A stretch of 64,000 bases of DNA, from positions 62,001 to 126,000 of the forward strand of contig NZ_LSZH01000018.1 of the NCBI RefSeq assembly GCF_001647545.1. Reading direction: 5' to 3'. This DNA comes from Acinetobacter sp. SFB (GTDB lineage Bacteria > Pseudomonadota > Gammaproteobacteria > Pseudomonadales > Moraxellaceae). The notes beneath the pieces were generated by a model. The model saw nothing but the letters and a program-made list of their open reading frames with translations. It was not told the origin of the DNA and ran no database searches. Of the stretch, positions 45,089 to 54,135 are shown in pieces; position 1 is the stretch's first letter, and each line of letters opens with the position of its first letter. The translations under genes and the position numbers were made by a program.

Positions 45089-45808
45089 TTATCCTGATAA
45101 GTGTTGCAGCATCATTTTAGGAAAATCAGTAATCAATCCCTCAATGCCTAAGCTTTGCAGATGCCGGGCGCGTTCAATATCATTCACCGTCCATACACTG
45201 ATGTTTAAATCCGCTTTTTGGGTGGCTTGAATAATTTCATCTGTAGCCAATTGATTCATCCAGCCAATTTGACAGCAACCCAGTTCCAAAGCCTGCTCGA
45301 TGGCACGTTCTTTAATGTCTTCTTCAACCAGTAGACCACGTTTAAAGATCGAGTACTGCTGTTTTAAGGCCTGATGAATTTTTAAATCGAAACTGGTGAT
45401 CACTGCAGTTTGTTCAAAACCCTGTAATTGTTTTTGTAATTCTAAAACTAGTTTCTCAGCTTCCGCCATTGTTGCAACCGCTTTGACTTCAACTTCAATA
45501 TGCTCAAAATCCTGCATAATTTTAAGCGATTGTTGCAGGGTGGGGGTTACTTCAAAGTTTTTCCAGTCTAACCAAATCGACGCTTGGTTATAGGACTGTA
45601 ATTCAGAACTGGAACATTGGTAAATATTTTTATCGATGCCTGTGGTACGCAGAAAATTGTCATCGTGCATGATCACAAGTTCGTCATCTTTAAGCTGGCG
45701 AACGTCAAATTCAACGGCCCAAACTCCCAAGTCATGAATATATTGAAAGCCGCCAAGTGTGTTTTCGGGGGCTTCACCACGTGCACCACGATGTCCGATG
45801 ATTCTCAT
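45089..45808 (-). CDS. Glycerophosphodiester phosphodiesterase (UgpQ-like)
   Basis: A 239-residue TIM-barrel enzyme without a signal peptide, so it is cytoplasmic like UgpQ. It hydrolyses glycerophosphodiesters to glycerol-3-phosphate and an alcohol. The active-site motifs are IGHRGARGEAPENTLGGF with the catalytic His and Arg, VEFDVRQLKDDELVIMHD with the metal-binding Glu/Asp and second His, and a C-terminal VWTVNDIERARHLQSLGIEGLITDFP. No transporter gene is nearby. It stands alone between two repeat-containing gaps. Confidence 0.93.
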   Translation of the reverse strand: MRIIGHRGARGEAPENTLGGFQYIHDLGVWAVEFDVRQLKDDELVIMHDDNFLRTTGIDKNIYQCSSSELQSYNQASIWLDWKNFEVTPTLQQSLKIMQDFEHIEVEVKAVATMAEAEKLVLELQKQLQGFEQTAVITSFDLKIHQALKQQYSIFKRGLLVEEDIKERAIEQALELGCCQIGWMNQLATDEIIQATQKADLNISVWTVNDIERARHLQSLGIEGLITDFPKMMLQHLSG

Positions 45809-46127
45809 TCAATATTCTCGATATGCTTTCTTTTAACCTCAGATATTACAGCGGCGTCTTACTCTTTGTAATAGTGGGAAAGGAGTTCATAGCTTACTTT
45901 TCTTTCGGAAAAACCAGAAGCAACACTGCGCAAGGAAATCATCTTGCGGAATATTGCTCCTCAGCGCTGAACTCGTTCACTTCCGGTGCAAATTTATAGC
46001 GTCACAGAAACAAGGCTTTTAAGAGAATGTCCTGTCTCGATCAGCAGCGTATGATATTTTCGCCTATCAGATTGAATATCAATCCAACAATGAATTATTT
46101 TATTTAACTATATTTATGAAGCGAAAT
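45809..46127. repeat. Intergenic gap with degenerate dispersed-repeat sequence
   Basis: No gene is visible. At 45894-45925 there is TTACTTTTCTTTCGG followed by AAAAACCAGAAGC, and at 45943-45960 CTTGCGGAATATTGCTCC. Both motifs recur in degenerate form in the gap at 51.1-51.2 kb, and the second also near 32.0, 33.3 and 62.6 kb. Confidence 0.5.
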
Positions 46128-46706
46128 TCAGATCGTCTCATTAATATTTTTCTGCCACAGTACTTCAGATCCGCCTTCAGCACGTTGCAAAGTACGCGAG
46201 GCTACAAATAACCAGTCAGAAAGACGGTTTAAAAGTTGCAATGAAGTGGCCTGAATATTTTGATCGCGGTTCTGTACCGTCAACAGGCTACGTTCAGCAC
46301 GGCGGCATACGGAACGAGCTTGATGTGCATAGCTGCATGAAAGTGTGCCGGCAGGTAAAATAAAGTCTTTCAGCATTGGTAAAGCTTCATTCATCCGGTC
46401 AATTTCATTTTCCAGAAATTCAACTGAAACAGGTAGCACCATGTTGTAGTTTGGAATACAGACTTCCCCGCCCAAATCGAATAACCAGTGCTGAATCAGG
46501 CTAAGCGATTTATCCCACGGTGCTTTATCTTCTATCGAGCTAACTGCAATTTGTGAACGTAAGATCCCGATGCAAGAATTCAGTTCATCGACATCGCCTA
46601 AAGCAGCAATACGTAAATCATCTTTGGCGACACGAGAACCATCGCCTAGTCCAGTTGTGCCAGAGTCGCCGGTACGGGTATAAATTTTACTTAAACGGTG
46701 GCCCAT
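46128..46706 (-). CDS. Cob(I)alamin adenosyltransferase (PduO type)
   Basis: A 192-residue enzyme that transfers the adenosyl group of ATP to cob(I)alamin, forming coenzyme B12. The PduO-type signature is clear: IYTRTGDSGTTGLGDGSR binds ATP, DDLRIAALGDVDELNS follows, and RSVCRRAERSL lies in the C-terminal helix. Length matches. It is downstream of btuB, which imports the substrate, but a terminator lies between them. GGA precedes the ATG at a good distance. Confidence 0.95.
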   Translation of the reverse strand: MGHRLSKIYTRTGDSGTTGLGDGSRVAKDDLRIAALGDVDELNSCIGILRSQIAVSSIEDKAPWDKSLSLIQHWLFDLGGEVCIPNYNMVLPVSVEFLENEIDRMNEALPMLKDFILPAGTLSCSYAHQARSVCRRAERSLLTVQNRDQNIQATSLQLLNRLSDWLFVASRTLQRAEGGSEVLWQKNINETI

Positions 46707-46735
46707 TTGAATTCCTTAAATTTTTGATCTCTGAA

Positions 46736-46772
46736 TATAAAAAGGATAATGCCATAGGCATGACATTATCCT
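46736..46772 (-). terminator. Terminator between btuB and the adenosyltransferase gene
   Basis: The nine-base stem AGGATAATG / CATTATCCT is followed by TTTTT on the minus strand. It should end or attenuate btuB transcripts before the adenosyltransferase gene. Confidence 0.85.
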
Positions 46773-46802
46773 ACAAAAGTATTTACTTAAACTTGGCTGA
46801 AA

Positions 46803-48683
46803 TTAGTATTTGAATGTCAACCCAGCAGAAGCTAAACGGCCACCGTTGACATAAAAGTGATTACCGCCATATGACGCATTTTTATATTGCACATCACCAA
46901 TATTTTCAATGTTTGCAAATAGTTTCACATGAGGATTGATATTCCAGTAGGTATTTACATCTACAGTGGCATAACCTGTTACACCTGATCCATTTTTAGG
47001 TTTAGATTTGGCAGATAAAGATGTACTAATGCCATAAACCTCGTTTTGTAAACCTGTAGTTAAGGTCAAACTTTGACGTGAGCGACGGCTTAAATCTTGT
47101 TCGTTACTTTTATCTTTAGGCTGAACATAAGCATAAGAAAGATCTAAAAGTAGATCATCTTGTGTCCAGTTTAAATTGAATTCACCACCGGTAAAAGTCG
47201 CTTTTTTAACATTAAATAATTGACCTTCAAATGTTACTGGATCAGTAATATAAGTAATTAAGTCTTCAACTTCATTGCGATATGCAGATAGTCCCACTGT
47301 AAGATTATCTGTAATTTTTTGGTCTAAACCAATTTCATAAGAAATACTTTCTTCGGGTTTTAGATCAGGATTTGCTCCCCAACCAATCGCATAAAGGTCA
47401 TTATTTGTTGGAGCGCGGAAAGCTGTCCCAATATTGGTATAAATGCTTGTTACGGGGAGAATTTGATATCGTGCTGCAACTTGACCCACAGTATGTGTGC
47501 CAAAAGTTTCATGATCTTCTACACGAAGACCTGCTTGAGTACTCAATTTATTGTTTTGATATTGATGTTGGATAAAATATCCCGTACTGCTCACATCTTT
47601 ATCATATTGAACTGTAGTCCAACCTTCAGAAAGTAAATCAGTTTCAGTATCTCGATGTGAAACACCAGCCATCACATTTTGATGAGGTGTAAATTGCCAT
47701 TTAGAATATAATTCTGCTTCTTGAGTTTTATTATGAATAAAATCAGCAGCTTCATTTTGAGAAAGCTCATCTTTAAACTGCGAGACACGAGCATTGACTG
47801 AAATTGTATCGTTGAGATTTACCCGACCTTTTAAATTAATACTTTCATTTTTAAAATCTTGTGATTTATTGATTAAACTAAGTAATTGAGTATAGGAAGG
47901 ATTAAAAATACCATCTGTATAGATGGAAGTACCTTCATTTTGTGAATAATCTATAGATGCAGCATATTGCTTTTGTTCAATACCAAATTTTGCACTAAAA
48001 CCTTCTTGATCATATGCACCAGTTTTGACATTCGAATTTTTAAAATCCGTAACTTGAGTGCCATCAGATTCCAGATGTTGACCACGAATTTGTGCATAGA
48101 CACCATTTTCAGCCAGATCAGCACCAACTACAGATTTATAGGTTTTATGCTCGCCGATTTCACCAGTAATAAAAGCCCCTGTTTTTTCTGGAGTCTTAGT
48201 GACCAGGTGAACGACACCACCAATCGCATCTGTCCCATACAATACAGATGCAGGGCCTTTGAGGACTTCAATTTGTTTAATATCGGTAGTATCAATAAAG
48301 GCTAATGAGGCAGAACCAGCAGACCCGGTATTTAGACGGACGCCATCACGTAGAACGAGAGTGTGGGTAGAGTTTGTACCACGAGTAAAAATTGAAGCAG
48401 CTTGGCCATAACCACCATACTGCATCATATCAATAGATGCATCACTCATAAGTAAGTGCGGTAATTCAGCGATCGGTGATTGTTCTATTTTTTTAGGTTC
48501 AATAATTGAAATACGTGCAGGCACATCTTTAATCTTTTGTTCAGAGCGTGTTGCAGTAACCACTAACGTGTCTAAAGAAGCATTCACTGTTGTCGTGTTG
48601 TCTTGTGCAGAGACAGATGCAGAGAAACCCATCGCAATAGCGATTGCGCCCACTAAAGCTGTAGGCTGAAATTTAATCGTCAT
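46803..48683 (-). CDS. btuB: TonB-dependent vitamin B12 receptor BtuB
   Basis: A 626-residue outer-membrane receptor. It has a signal peptide ending in SASVSAQD (about residue 26), a TonB box DTLVVTAT, a plug domain (SIFTRGTNSTHTLVLRDGVR, VLKGPASVLYGTDAIGGVV), and a beta-barrel ending in the aromatic LTFKY. The B12 assignment comes from the cobalamin riboswitch just upstream and the B12-metabolism gene downstream; the protein also resembles BtuB in length and plug motif. It imports cobalamin into the periplasm with energy from TonB. Confidence 0.94.
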   Translation of the reverse strand: MTIKFQPTALVGAIAIAMGFSASVSAQDNTTTVNASLDTLVVTATRSEQKIKDVPARISIIEPKKIEQSPIAELPHLLMSDASIDMMQYGGYGQAASIFTRGTNSTHTLVLRDGVRLNTGSAGSASLAFIDTTDIKQIEVLKGPASVLYGTDAIGGVVHLVTKTPEKTGAFITGEIGEHKTYKSVVGADLAENGVYAQIRGQHLESDGTQVTDFKNSNVKTGAYDQEGFSAKFGIEQKQYAASIDYSQNEGTSIYTDGIFNPSYTQLLSLINKSQDFKNESINLKGRVNLNDTISVNARVSQFKDELSQNEAADFIHNKTQEAELYSKWQFTPHQNVMAGVSHRDTETDLLSEGWTTVQYDKDVSSTGYFIQHQYQNNKLSTQAGLRVEDHETFGTHTVGQVAARYQILPVTSIYTNIGTAFRAPTNNDLYAIGWGANPDLKPEESISYEIGLDQKITDNLTVGLSAYRNEVEDLITYITDPVTFEGQLFNVKKATFTGGEFNLNWTQDDLLLDLSYAYVQPKDKSNEQDLSRRSRQSLTLTTGLQNEVYGISTSLSAKSKPKNGSGVTGYATVDVNTYWNINPHVKLFANIENIGDVQYKNASYGGNHFYVNGGRLASAGLTFKY

Positions 48684-48698
48684 AATTTAAGCTCCATA

Positions 48699-48717
48699 CA
48701 TTCACCCCCCGTGAATG
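48699..48717 (-). promoter_or_regulatory. Hairpin just upstream of the btuB ribosome binding site
   Basis: CATTCAC-CCCCC-GTGAATG (plus-strand reading) is a seven-pair stem with a G-only loop on the mRNA. It sits between the riboswitch and the GGAG that precedes the btuB ATG, so it may be part of the expression platform. Confidence 0.5.
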
Positions 48718-48731
48718 ATTGAGTTAAAGGA

Positions 48732-48913
48732 GCAACAAGCAGGTTTCCGGACTTAAATATAAATATTGATATTCAATATTGGCATATCCACCTTCCCACA
48801 TTTCTGCAGTGGTGTAAGTGAGAGCTTATAAAGATATGTTGTTCATTTTACCGTTGCGGGGGCAGTGTTGGATTCTCACCAACTTCCCTAAAGCCTGAGC
48901 TTGGACTCGTTGC
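48732..48913 (-). promoter_or_regulatory. Cobalamin (B12) riboswitch
   Basis: On the minus strand the RNA contains the core GGTGAGAATCCAACACTGCC followed by CCCGCAACGGTAA, typical of the B12 aptamer. The B12 box appears as AGTCCGGAAACCTGCTTG near the 3' end. The P1 helix is formed by GCAACGAG (48906-48913) and CTTGTTGC (48732-48739). It lies about 50 bases upstream of btuB and should switch off btuB when B12 is abundant. Confidence 0.95.
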
Positions 48914-49079
48914 AATTGCGCGCAGTATAAGGTTTGTGTATGCATTAGACAATCATGTCAATATTATTCCGGATGAACTTTACTCAAGCTTTTAAAATTG
49001 CATTACAATGATTCGGCCCATATTTATAGACTGTTTATGAATCGGGTAAAGTTTAAGCCCAAGAATTAGAGCGAAGTGT

Positions 49080-49724
49080 ATGCGAACCCGTGCCAAAATT
49101 TGTGGAATAACACGAATAGAAGATATACATTCTGCTGTCAATGCAGGGGTGGATGCGATTGGATTTGTCTTCTATGCACCCAGTCCACGAAGTGTAACCA
49201 TCGAACAAGCGAAAGAATTGGCAAAGCATGTCCCGGCTTATGTACAAATTGTAGGATTATTTGTGAATGCAACCGCTGACGAAATTACACAGGTTCTAGA
49301 ACAAATACCTTTGGATATGGTGCAGTTCCATGGGGATGAAACCGCAGAACAATGTCAGCAGATTGCAGTACAATTCAAATGCCGTTGGTATAAAGCCATT
49401 CAGGTTAAACCTGAGCTAGATATTATAAAAGCCATAAAAAACTATCAACATGCAGGTGCAAGCGCAGTATTATTAGATGCTTGGCATCCTGAGCTAAAAG
49501 GTGGAACAGGGCACCAGTTTGACTGGTCGCAGTTCCCGAAACTGAATGTTCCTTTAATTTTGGCAGGTGGTTTAAAACCTGAAAATATTGAAGACGCTAT
49601 AAAGACGACTAGGGCTTATGCAGTAGATGTCAGCGGAGGCGTAGAATCCGCTAAAGGTATAAAAGACCAACAACTCATTGAACACTTTATGCAAGGAGTC
49701 CAGCGTGGATCAGCAAACTGTTAA
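49080..49724 (+). CDS. trpF: Phosphoribosylanthranilate isomerase
   Basis: TrpF performs the third step of tryptophan synthesis from chorismate, an Amadori rearrangement in a TIM barrel. The 214 residues include [26 protein letters not shown]-type opening (residues 7-32) with the catalytic Cys, [26 protein letters not shown], and [15 protein letters not shown] with the phosphate-binding loop. trpB overlaps its end by 20 bases. The gene is divergent from the btuB riboswitch. Confidence 0.96.
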   Translation: MRTRAKICGITRIEDIHSAVNAGVDAIGFVFYAPSPRSVTIEQAKELAKHVPAYVQIVGLFVNATADEITQVLEQIPLDMVQFHGDETAEQCQQIAVQFKCRWYKAIQVKPELDIIKAIKNYQHAGASAVLLDAWHPELKGGTGHQFDWSQFPKLNVPLILAGGLKPENIEDAIKTTRAYAVDVSGGVESAKGIKDQQLIEHFMQGVQRGSANC

Positions 49725-50949
49725 TCAGAAAGATCAGGTGACTGACTATACCCAATTCCCCGATGAGCGTGGGCATTTCGGTATCCATGGCGGACGTTTT
49801 GTGTCAGAAACACTGATGGCAGCATTAGAGGATTTAGAAAAACTCTATTTCCGCATGAAAAATGATGCACAGTTTTTGGCAGAATTCGACCGTGATTTAG
49901 CCTACTATGTAGGTCGTCCTAGTCCACTTTATCATGCTGAACGATGGTCAAAAGAGTTGGGTGGTGCGCAAATTTATCTAAAGCGTGAAGACCTGAATCA
50001 TACCGGTTCGCACAAAATTAATAACACCATCGGTCAGGCATTACTTGCCAAACTTTCTGGTAAAAAACGGATTATTGCAGAAACTGGCGCAGGTCAGCAT
50101 GGTGTAGCAACTGCAACCATTGCTGCACGTTTAGGGCTTGAGTGTGTGGTATTCATGGGTGCAGACGACGTTAAACGTCAGGCCATGAACGTGTACCGTA
50201 TGCGTTTGTTGGGTGCGACTGTCATGCCTGTACAAAGCGGCTCAAAAACCCTTAAAGATGCCATGAACGAAGCAATGCGTGATTGGGTCACCAATGTAGA
50301 CAGCACTTATTATATTATTGGTACTGTTGCGGGTCCACATCCGTATCCGCAACTGGTTCGTGATTTCCAGTCGATTATTGGCCGTGAAGCGCGTAAGCAA
50401 ATTCAGGAACAAGCCGGCCGCTTACCCGATGCTTTAGTGGCGTGCGTGGGTGGTGGTTCAAATGCGATGGGCTTGTTCTATCCATTTTTAAATGATGAAG
50501 ATGTGAAAATGTATGGCGTGGAAGCAGCAGGAGATGGCATTGAAACGGGTCGTCATTCTGCACCCCTCAATGCAGGTCATGTTGGCGTACTGCATGGTAA
50601 TCGCACTTACTTGATGTCGGATGAACAAGGTCAGATTATTGAAACGCATTCGATCTCTGCGGGCTTGGATTATCCGGGTGTCGGTCCTGAACATAGCTTC
50701 TTGAAAGATATGCAACGGGTCAATTATGTGCCAATCACCGACAATGAAGCGCTGCAAGGTTTCCGGGATTTAACCCAGATTGAAGGGATTATTCCGGCGC
50801 TTGAAAGTGCACATGCCATGGCGTATGTGACTAAACTTGCGCCAACGATGTCTAAAGATCAAATTATTATTGCGACTGTTTCAGGTCGTGGCGATAAGGA
50901 CTTGATGACTGTTGCGCGTATTGATGGTGTTGAGATGGTTGAGATGTAA
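49705..50949 (+). CDS. trpB: Tryptophan synthase beta chain
   Basis: TrpB condenses indole and serine into tryptophan with PLP. I chose the GTG at 49705 because AAGGAG lies six bases upstream, although the frame is open further into trpF. The protein has 414 residues. The PLP lysine lies in [15 protein letters not shown], followed by [14 protein letters not shown], the phosphate loop [10 protein letters not shown], and a C-terminal SGRGDKDL. It overlaps trpF and is translated together with it. trpA is 6 kb away, behind unrelated genes. Confidence 0.97.
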   Translation: MDQQTVNQKDQVTDYTQFPDERGHFGIHGGRFVSETLMAALEDLEKLYFRMKNDAQFLAEFDRDLAYYVGRPSPLYHAERWSKELGGAQIYLKREDLNHTGSHKINNTIGQALLAKLSGKKRIIAETGAGQHGVATATIAARLGLECVVFMGADDVKRQAMNVYRMRLLGATVMPVQSGSKTLKDAMNEAMRDWVTNVDSTYYIIGTVAGPHPYPQLVRDFQSIIGREARKQIQEQAGRLPDALVACVGGGSNAMGLFYPFLNDEDVKMYGVEAAGDGIETGRHSAPLNAGHVGVLHGNRTYLMSDEQGQIIETHSISAGLDYPGVGPEHSFLKDMQRVNYVPITDNEALQGFRDLTQIEGIIPALESAHAMAYVTKLAPTMSKDQIIIATVSGRGDKDLMTVARIDGVEMVEM

Positions 50950-51001
50950 ATTCTTTTATAAGCCTCTTCCTTAGGAGGGGTTTGCAGAGTATGAATTATA
51001 G

Positions 51002-51035
51002 AATCGTGTTGGATTAATTCAGCACGATTTTTTTT
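51002..51035 (+). terminator. Rho-independent terminator of trpFB
   Basis: The stem AATCGTGTTG / CAGCACGATT (one G-U pair) with an eight-base loop is followed by eight T residues. Confidence 0.9.
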
Positions 51036-51362
51036 ACTTAAATCAGTATAAAATTTAGAATACTTGCCTTTCAATAAAATGGTTTTGTTACTTTTGTCGA
51101 AACCAAAGTAATCTACTCGCTAGGACTGAAAACTCAAGTCAAATTCAACTTTGTGGTTATGAAGATCTCTATATTTGGAGTTCGCAAGAAAGGCACCTTA
51201 CGGCTCAGTACACCTCATCGCAAAACCCGTCATAGACTTGGAGAGAAATAATGCTTCGCAGCAACATTTTTAGCAGATTAAGGTTGGACTCGAACAATTG
51301 CGAATAACACTAACGTGGATCAAATAGAAGTTTTAAGTAATTAGATTATTTTAGGGAATGTT
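51036..51362. repeat. Intergenic gap with degenerate dispersed-repeat sequence
   Basis: No gene is seen. TTACTTT (51088-51094) and AAAGTAA (51105-51111) form an inverted repeat around TGTCGAAACC, resembling the copy near 45.9 kb. On the minus strand 51193-51170 reads CTTGCGAACTCC with AAATATA, like 33331-33350. The segment looks like decayed repeats. Confidence 0.45.
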
Positions 51363-51881
51363 ATGCCTAGCTTATTTATCGTCATGCTTGGCGGTCGTCA
51401 TACACGTGCCAATACTGAAGTTCATGATGTGGTACTCGCCGTGGGAGACTCATTAGAAGAGACCTATCCTCAACTTAAAACTGCATGGTTCGGGGAACAA
51501 AAAGGCTTGCATATTGATGCTTGGGCACAAATTAATGGCGTGGAATTTGAGGGTGAAAAATATCAAATCCAATTCAGTAACGCACAGCCAAATTCATCCG
51601 AACAAAAGCTGTTTTTAATTAATTTGGGTGGGTATGATGCGCGTGAATTTGGTGAATTGCATCGCTATATTTTAGTGGTGGCACAAAATGCCATGCTGGC
51701 AAAACAACGTGGTAAAGCTTACTTTGCACAGCATTGGCAAAAACAGCATACTGACCGTGTTTTAGAGGTAGATGACTGTATTGCAATCGATCAGGTGCAT
51801 GGTCGTTATGTACAATTGGTGCAAGGTGAATTTAAAGGGAACAGTTGGGAAAATACCTATTTAATGTTATCTGCTTACTGA
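51363..51881 (+). CDS. DUF1543 domain-containing protein
   Basis: A 172-residue soluble protein with the DUF1543 start LFIVMLGGRHTRANTEVHDVV. A second, related unit follows (LFLINLGGYDAREFGELHRYIL), so the protein appears to be an internal duplication of a ferredoxin-like half, LGG(R/Y)-x-R-x2-E/F. The family is common in Acinetobacter and unassigned. The gene lies between the trpFB terminator and a DUF2804 gene; there is no clear functional link to either. Confidence 0.85.
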   Translation: MPSLFIVMLGGRHTRANTEVHDVVLAVGDSLEETYPQLKTAWFGEQKGLHIDAWAQINGVEFEGEKYQIQFSNAQPNSSEQKLFLINLGGYDAREFGELHRYILVVAQNAMLAKQRGKAYFAQHWQKQHTDRVLEVDDCIAIDQVHGRYVQLVQGEFKGNSWENTYLMLSAY

Positions 51882-52053
51882 TTTATATCTCTTTGATTAA
51901 TAAATTATATTTATAAAATATCAAACATCTGGGAATAATATAATTTTTTGTATATTTTCGATGAAAAGATGCTTTTGATACTTTTAAGTTCGAGTTATAT
52001 AGGCATAATAAGATTAAGGATTTGTGATCTCTTGGCTAGATGGAATTTGATAA

Positions 52054-53046
52054 ATGGATTTGATTCAATCAAATGGACAACCGCATTATGGACGTTTTAG
52101 TACTCTCCCAAAGACCATTGATTTAAATAAATACCAGTATAAAACACCTTATGGAAAGGTTTTAACGGGTTGGCGCAAGCGATTAAAGTATAAAAAATTT
52201 AAATTCTGCTGCATTCAACATGAACATTACACCATTGGTTTGGCCATAGCTGATATTGCATGGGCAGGGCATGGTTTTTTCTATATCTATGATCATCAGC
52301 GCGCTGAAGTTTTAGAATGGAACGCAATTAATCTTTTGTCACGGCATACTGCGGTTGATGAGCAGCCGCTTTATAACCAAAGTTTTTTCTCCAAATCACC
52401 TTTTCAAATTGATATTCAGCATGCCAATGGCGTGCGTTATATCCATGTGACCAAACATGGTGAAATTAAGCTGAGTGCACGAATCTTTTGTGCAGGCACA
52501 GATCCTTTAAGCATGTGTAGCCCGACGGGAATTAATGGCTGGACCTACACCCAAAAACTCACGACTTTGGGCTGTGAAGGCTTTTTTATTAATAAACAGG
52601 GTCAAACCATACAGTTTCATGAAAAAACTTTTGCCTCACTCGATGATACCTGTGGTTTTTTACGTCCAGAAACAGCTTGGTTCTGGTTATCCTGTAATTT
52701 TTGGGATGCCCATAATAATCGTATCGGATTGAATTTGGCTTCAGGCGTAAATGAAAGTTTTGGCAACGAAAACTGCTTGTGGATCAATGGGGTTTTACAT
52801 CCGTTAAGCGATATTTTATTTCAGCATCAGGGTGATGATCATTGGACCATTCGCTCACTGGATGAAAAATTGAATTTGGATGTGAAAACGGGCTGGCGAC
52901 GCTATGAAAATCTGAATTTAAGACTGGTCGGCAGTCAGTTTAGTCAATGGCAAGCCAAAATTAGCGGAACCATTCAGCAGGATGATCAGGAAATTGTAAT
53001 GTTAAACGAATATGGCTTGTTGGAACAGCATTATGCCAAGTGGTAA
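52054..53046 (+). CDS. DUF2804 domain-containing protein
   Basis: A 330-residue protein without a signal peptide or membrane segment. It carries DUF2804 hallmarks: GKVLTGWRKRLKYKKFKFCCIQ near the N-terminus, GLAIADIAWAGHGFFYIYD, the central WTYTQKLTTLGCEGF, and LDDTCGFLRPETAWFWLS with NLASGVNESFGNENCLWING. The fold is probably a lipocalin-like beta barrel related to the AttH/hydroxyneurosporene synthase group, which I infer and cannot prove. Function unknown. A terminator follows. Confidence 0.85.
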   Translation: MDLIQSNGQPHYGRFSTLPKTIDLNKYQYKTPYGKVLTGWRKRLKYKKFKFCCIQHEHYTIGLAIADIAWAGHGFFYIYDHQRAEVLEWNAINLLSRHTAVDEQPLYNQSFFSKSPFQIDIQHANGVRYIHVTKHGEIKLSARIFCAGTDPLSMCSPTGINGWTYTQKLTTLGCEGFFINKQGQTIQFHEKTFASLDDTCGFLRPETAWFWLSCNFWDAHNNRIGLNLASGVNESFGNENCLWINGVLHPLSDILFQHQGDDHWTIRSLDEKLNLDVKTGWRRYENLNLRLVGSQFSQWQAKISGTIQQDDQEIVMLNEYGLLEQHYAKW

Positions 53047-53068
53047 TAAAAAAGATAAAAACAATTAA

Positions 53069-53103
53069 ACCAAGTCTAGACTCATCTGGACTTGGTCGTT
53101 TTT
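53069..53103. terminator. Terminator between convergent DUF2804 and PF10118 genes
   Basis: The stem ACCAAGTC / GACTTGGT (53069-53076 and 53089-53096) is followed by CGTTTTT. Confidence 0.82.
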
Positions 53104-53121
53104 AAACTCAAACAAGACGCT

Positions 53122-54000
53122 TTAGTCTTTAGCTGCCTGCCAAAAAGCCTCACCCGCTTGGATTGGATCACCGGTTTGTTCCAAGGTTTTGATCCAGATA
53201 TCATACTGCGCGATAATTGGATGCTGACTTGGATGGAAATCTTTGTTAAACCAGTCACGATATTGCTTGCTCATTTTGCTCAGCTTGCCGTTTTTACCAA
53301 AAAACCAGGGTAGGCCGCGAATGTTCATTTGCAGACGCTGCAAAGGCGTAAAACCATCATATTTTAACATTACGTTGGCGCGATAAAGGGTAAAACCAAA
53401 CATTAATGTGGTTGTCCACGCCAGGGTAAATTTGCGTGTGGTTTCAGGCACATTACCCACCTGTTTCATGACATCAAATGCCACATCACGATGTTCCATT
53501 TCCTCAATCGCATGCCATGCCAACAGGGCACGAACATAGGGATGTGCATCACGCAAGGTTTCTTTATGACTGTAAAAAGTTTCTGCCATCAGCGCAGTTA
53601 AATGCTCAGCTGCCGCCGTCATGGCAATGTTGTATTGAGGTGAGCGTTTTTCCAGTTCGAATTTAAAAATTTTATTTAAACGCTGAATGAATTGATCGAC
53701 TGGCATGCCTTGCTCTTTCATGACCTGATTCATTTTTTCATGCGCGATACCGTGCTGCGCTTCTTGACGAATAAAATCTGCAACCCGAAGTTTTAAATTC
53801 GGATCGGTAATTTGATCGCGGAATAGACGCACAGACTGAATAAAATAACGTTCCCCATCCGGAAAGGTCAGGCTGAGGGCATCAAATACCCGAGTGATAA
53901 AGGGATCACCTCCAAACCAGAAACGCGGCACTTCATGCAGTTTAAAATCAAGATTGCTGCGAACTACAGGTTCGACGTGGTATTGGGCAAGAGCATTCAT
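53122..54000 (-). CDS. Metal-dependent hydrolase family protein (PF10118)
   Basis: A 292-residue alpha-helical protein. It carries several His and Glu pairs typical of the PF10118 family: FIRQEAQHGIAHEKMN, AEHLTALMAETFYSH, and LLAWHAIEEMEHRDVAFDV. These E-x-x-H patterns resemble a diiron ferritin-like four-helix bundle, so the word hydrolase in the family name may be misleading. Two short hydrophobic stretches may sit near the membrane. It is divergent from an AraC-type regulator 135 bases away, which probably controls it. Confidence 0.85.
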   Translation of the reverse strand: MNALAQYHVEPVVRSNLDFKLHEVPRFWFGGDPFITRVFDALSLTFPDGERYFIQSVRLFRDQITDPNLKLRVADFIRQEAQHGIAHEKMNQVMKEQGMPVDQFIQRLNKIFKFELEKRSPQYNIAMTAAAEHLTALMAETFYSHKETLRDAHPYVRALLAWHAIEEMEHRDVAFDVMKQVGNVPETTRKFTLAWTTTLMFGFTLYRANVMLKYDGFTPLQRLQMNIRGLPWFFGKNGKLSKMSKQYRDWFNKDFHPSQHPIIAQYDIWIKTLEQTGDPIQAGEAFWQAAKD

Positions 54001-54135
54001 TTTATTTTACTTAAATCGCCTTGGAGAATTACAGTATGTCGGGCTTTTTTAATTTTGTTTTGACAGGACTTGCCATTTTTTATACATTTCACGACAAGAT
54101 GAAAATTTAAAATGTCAAAAAAATAAGGATAAATT

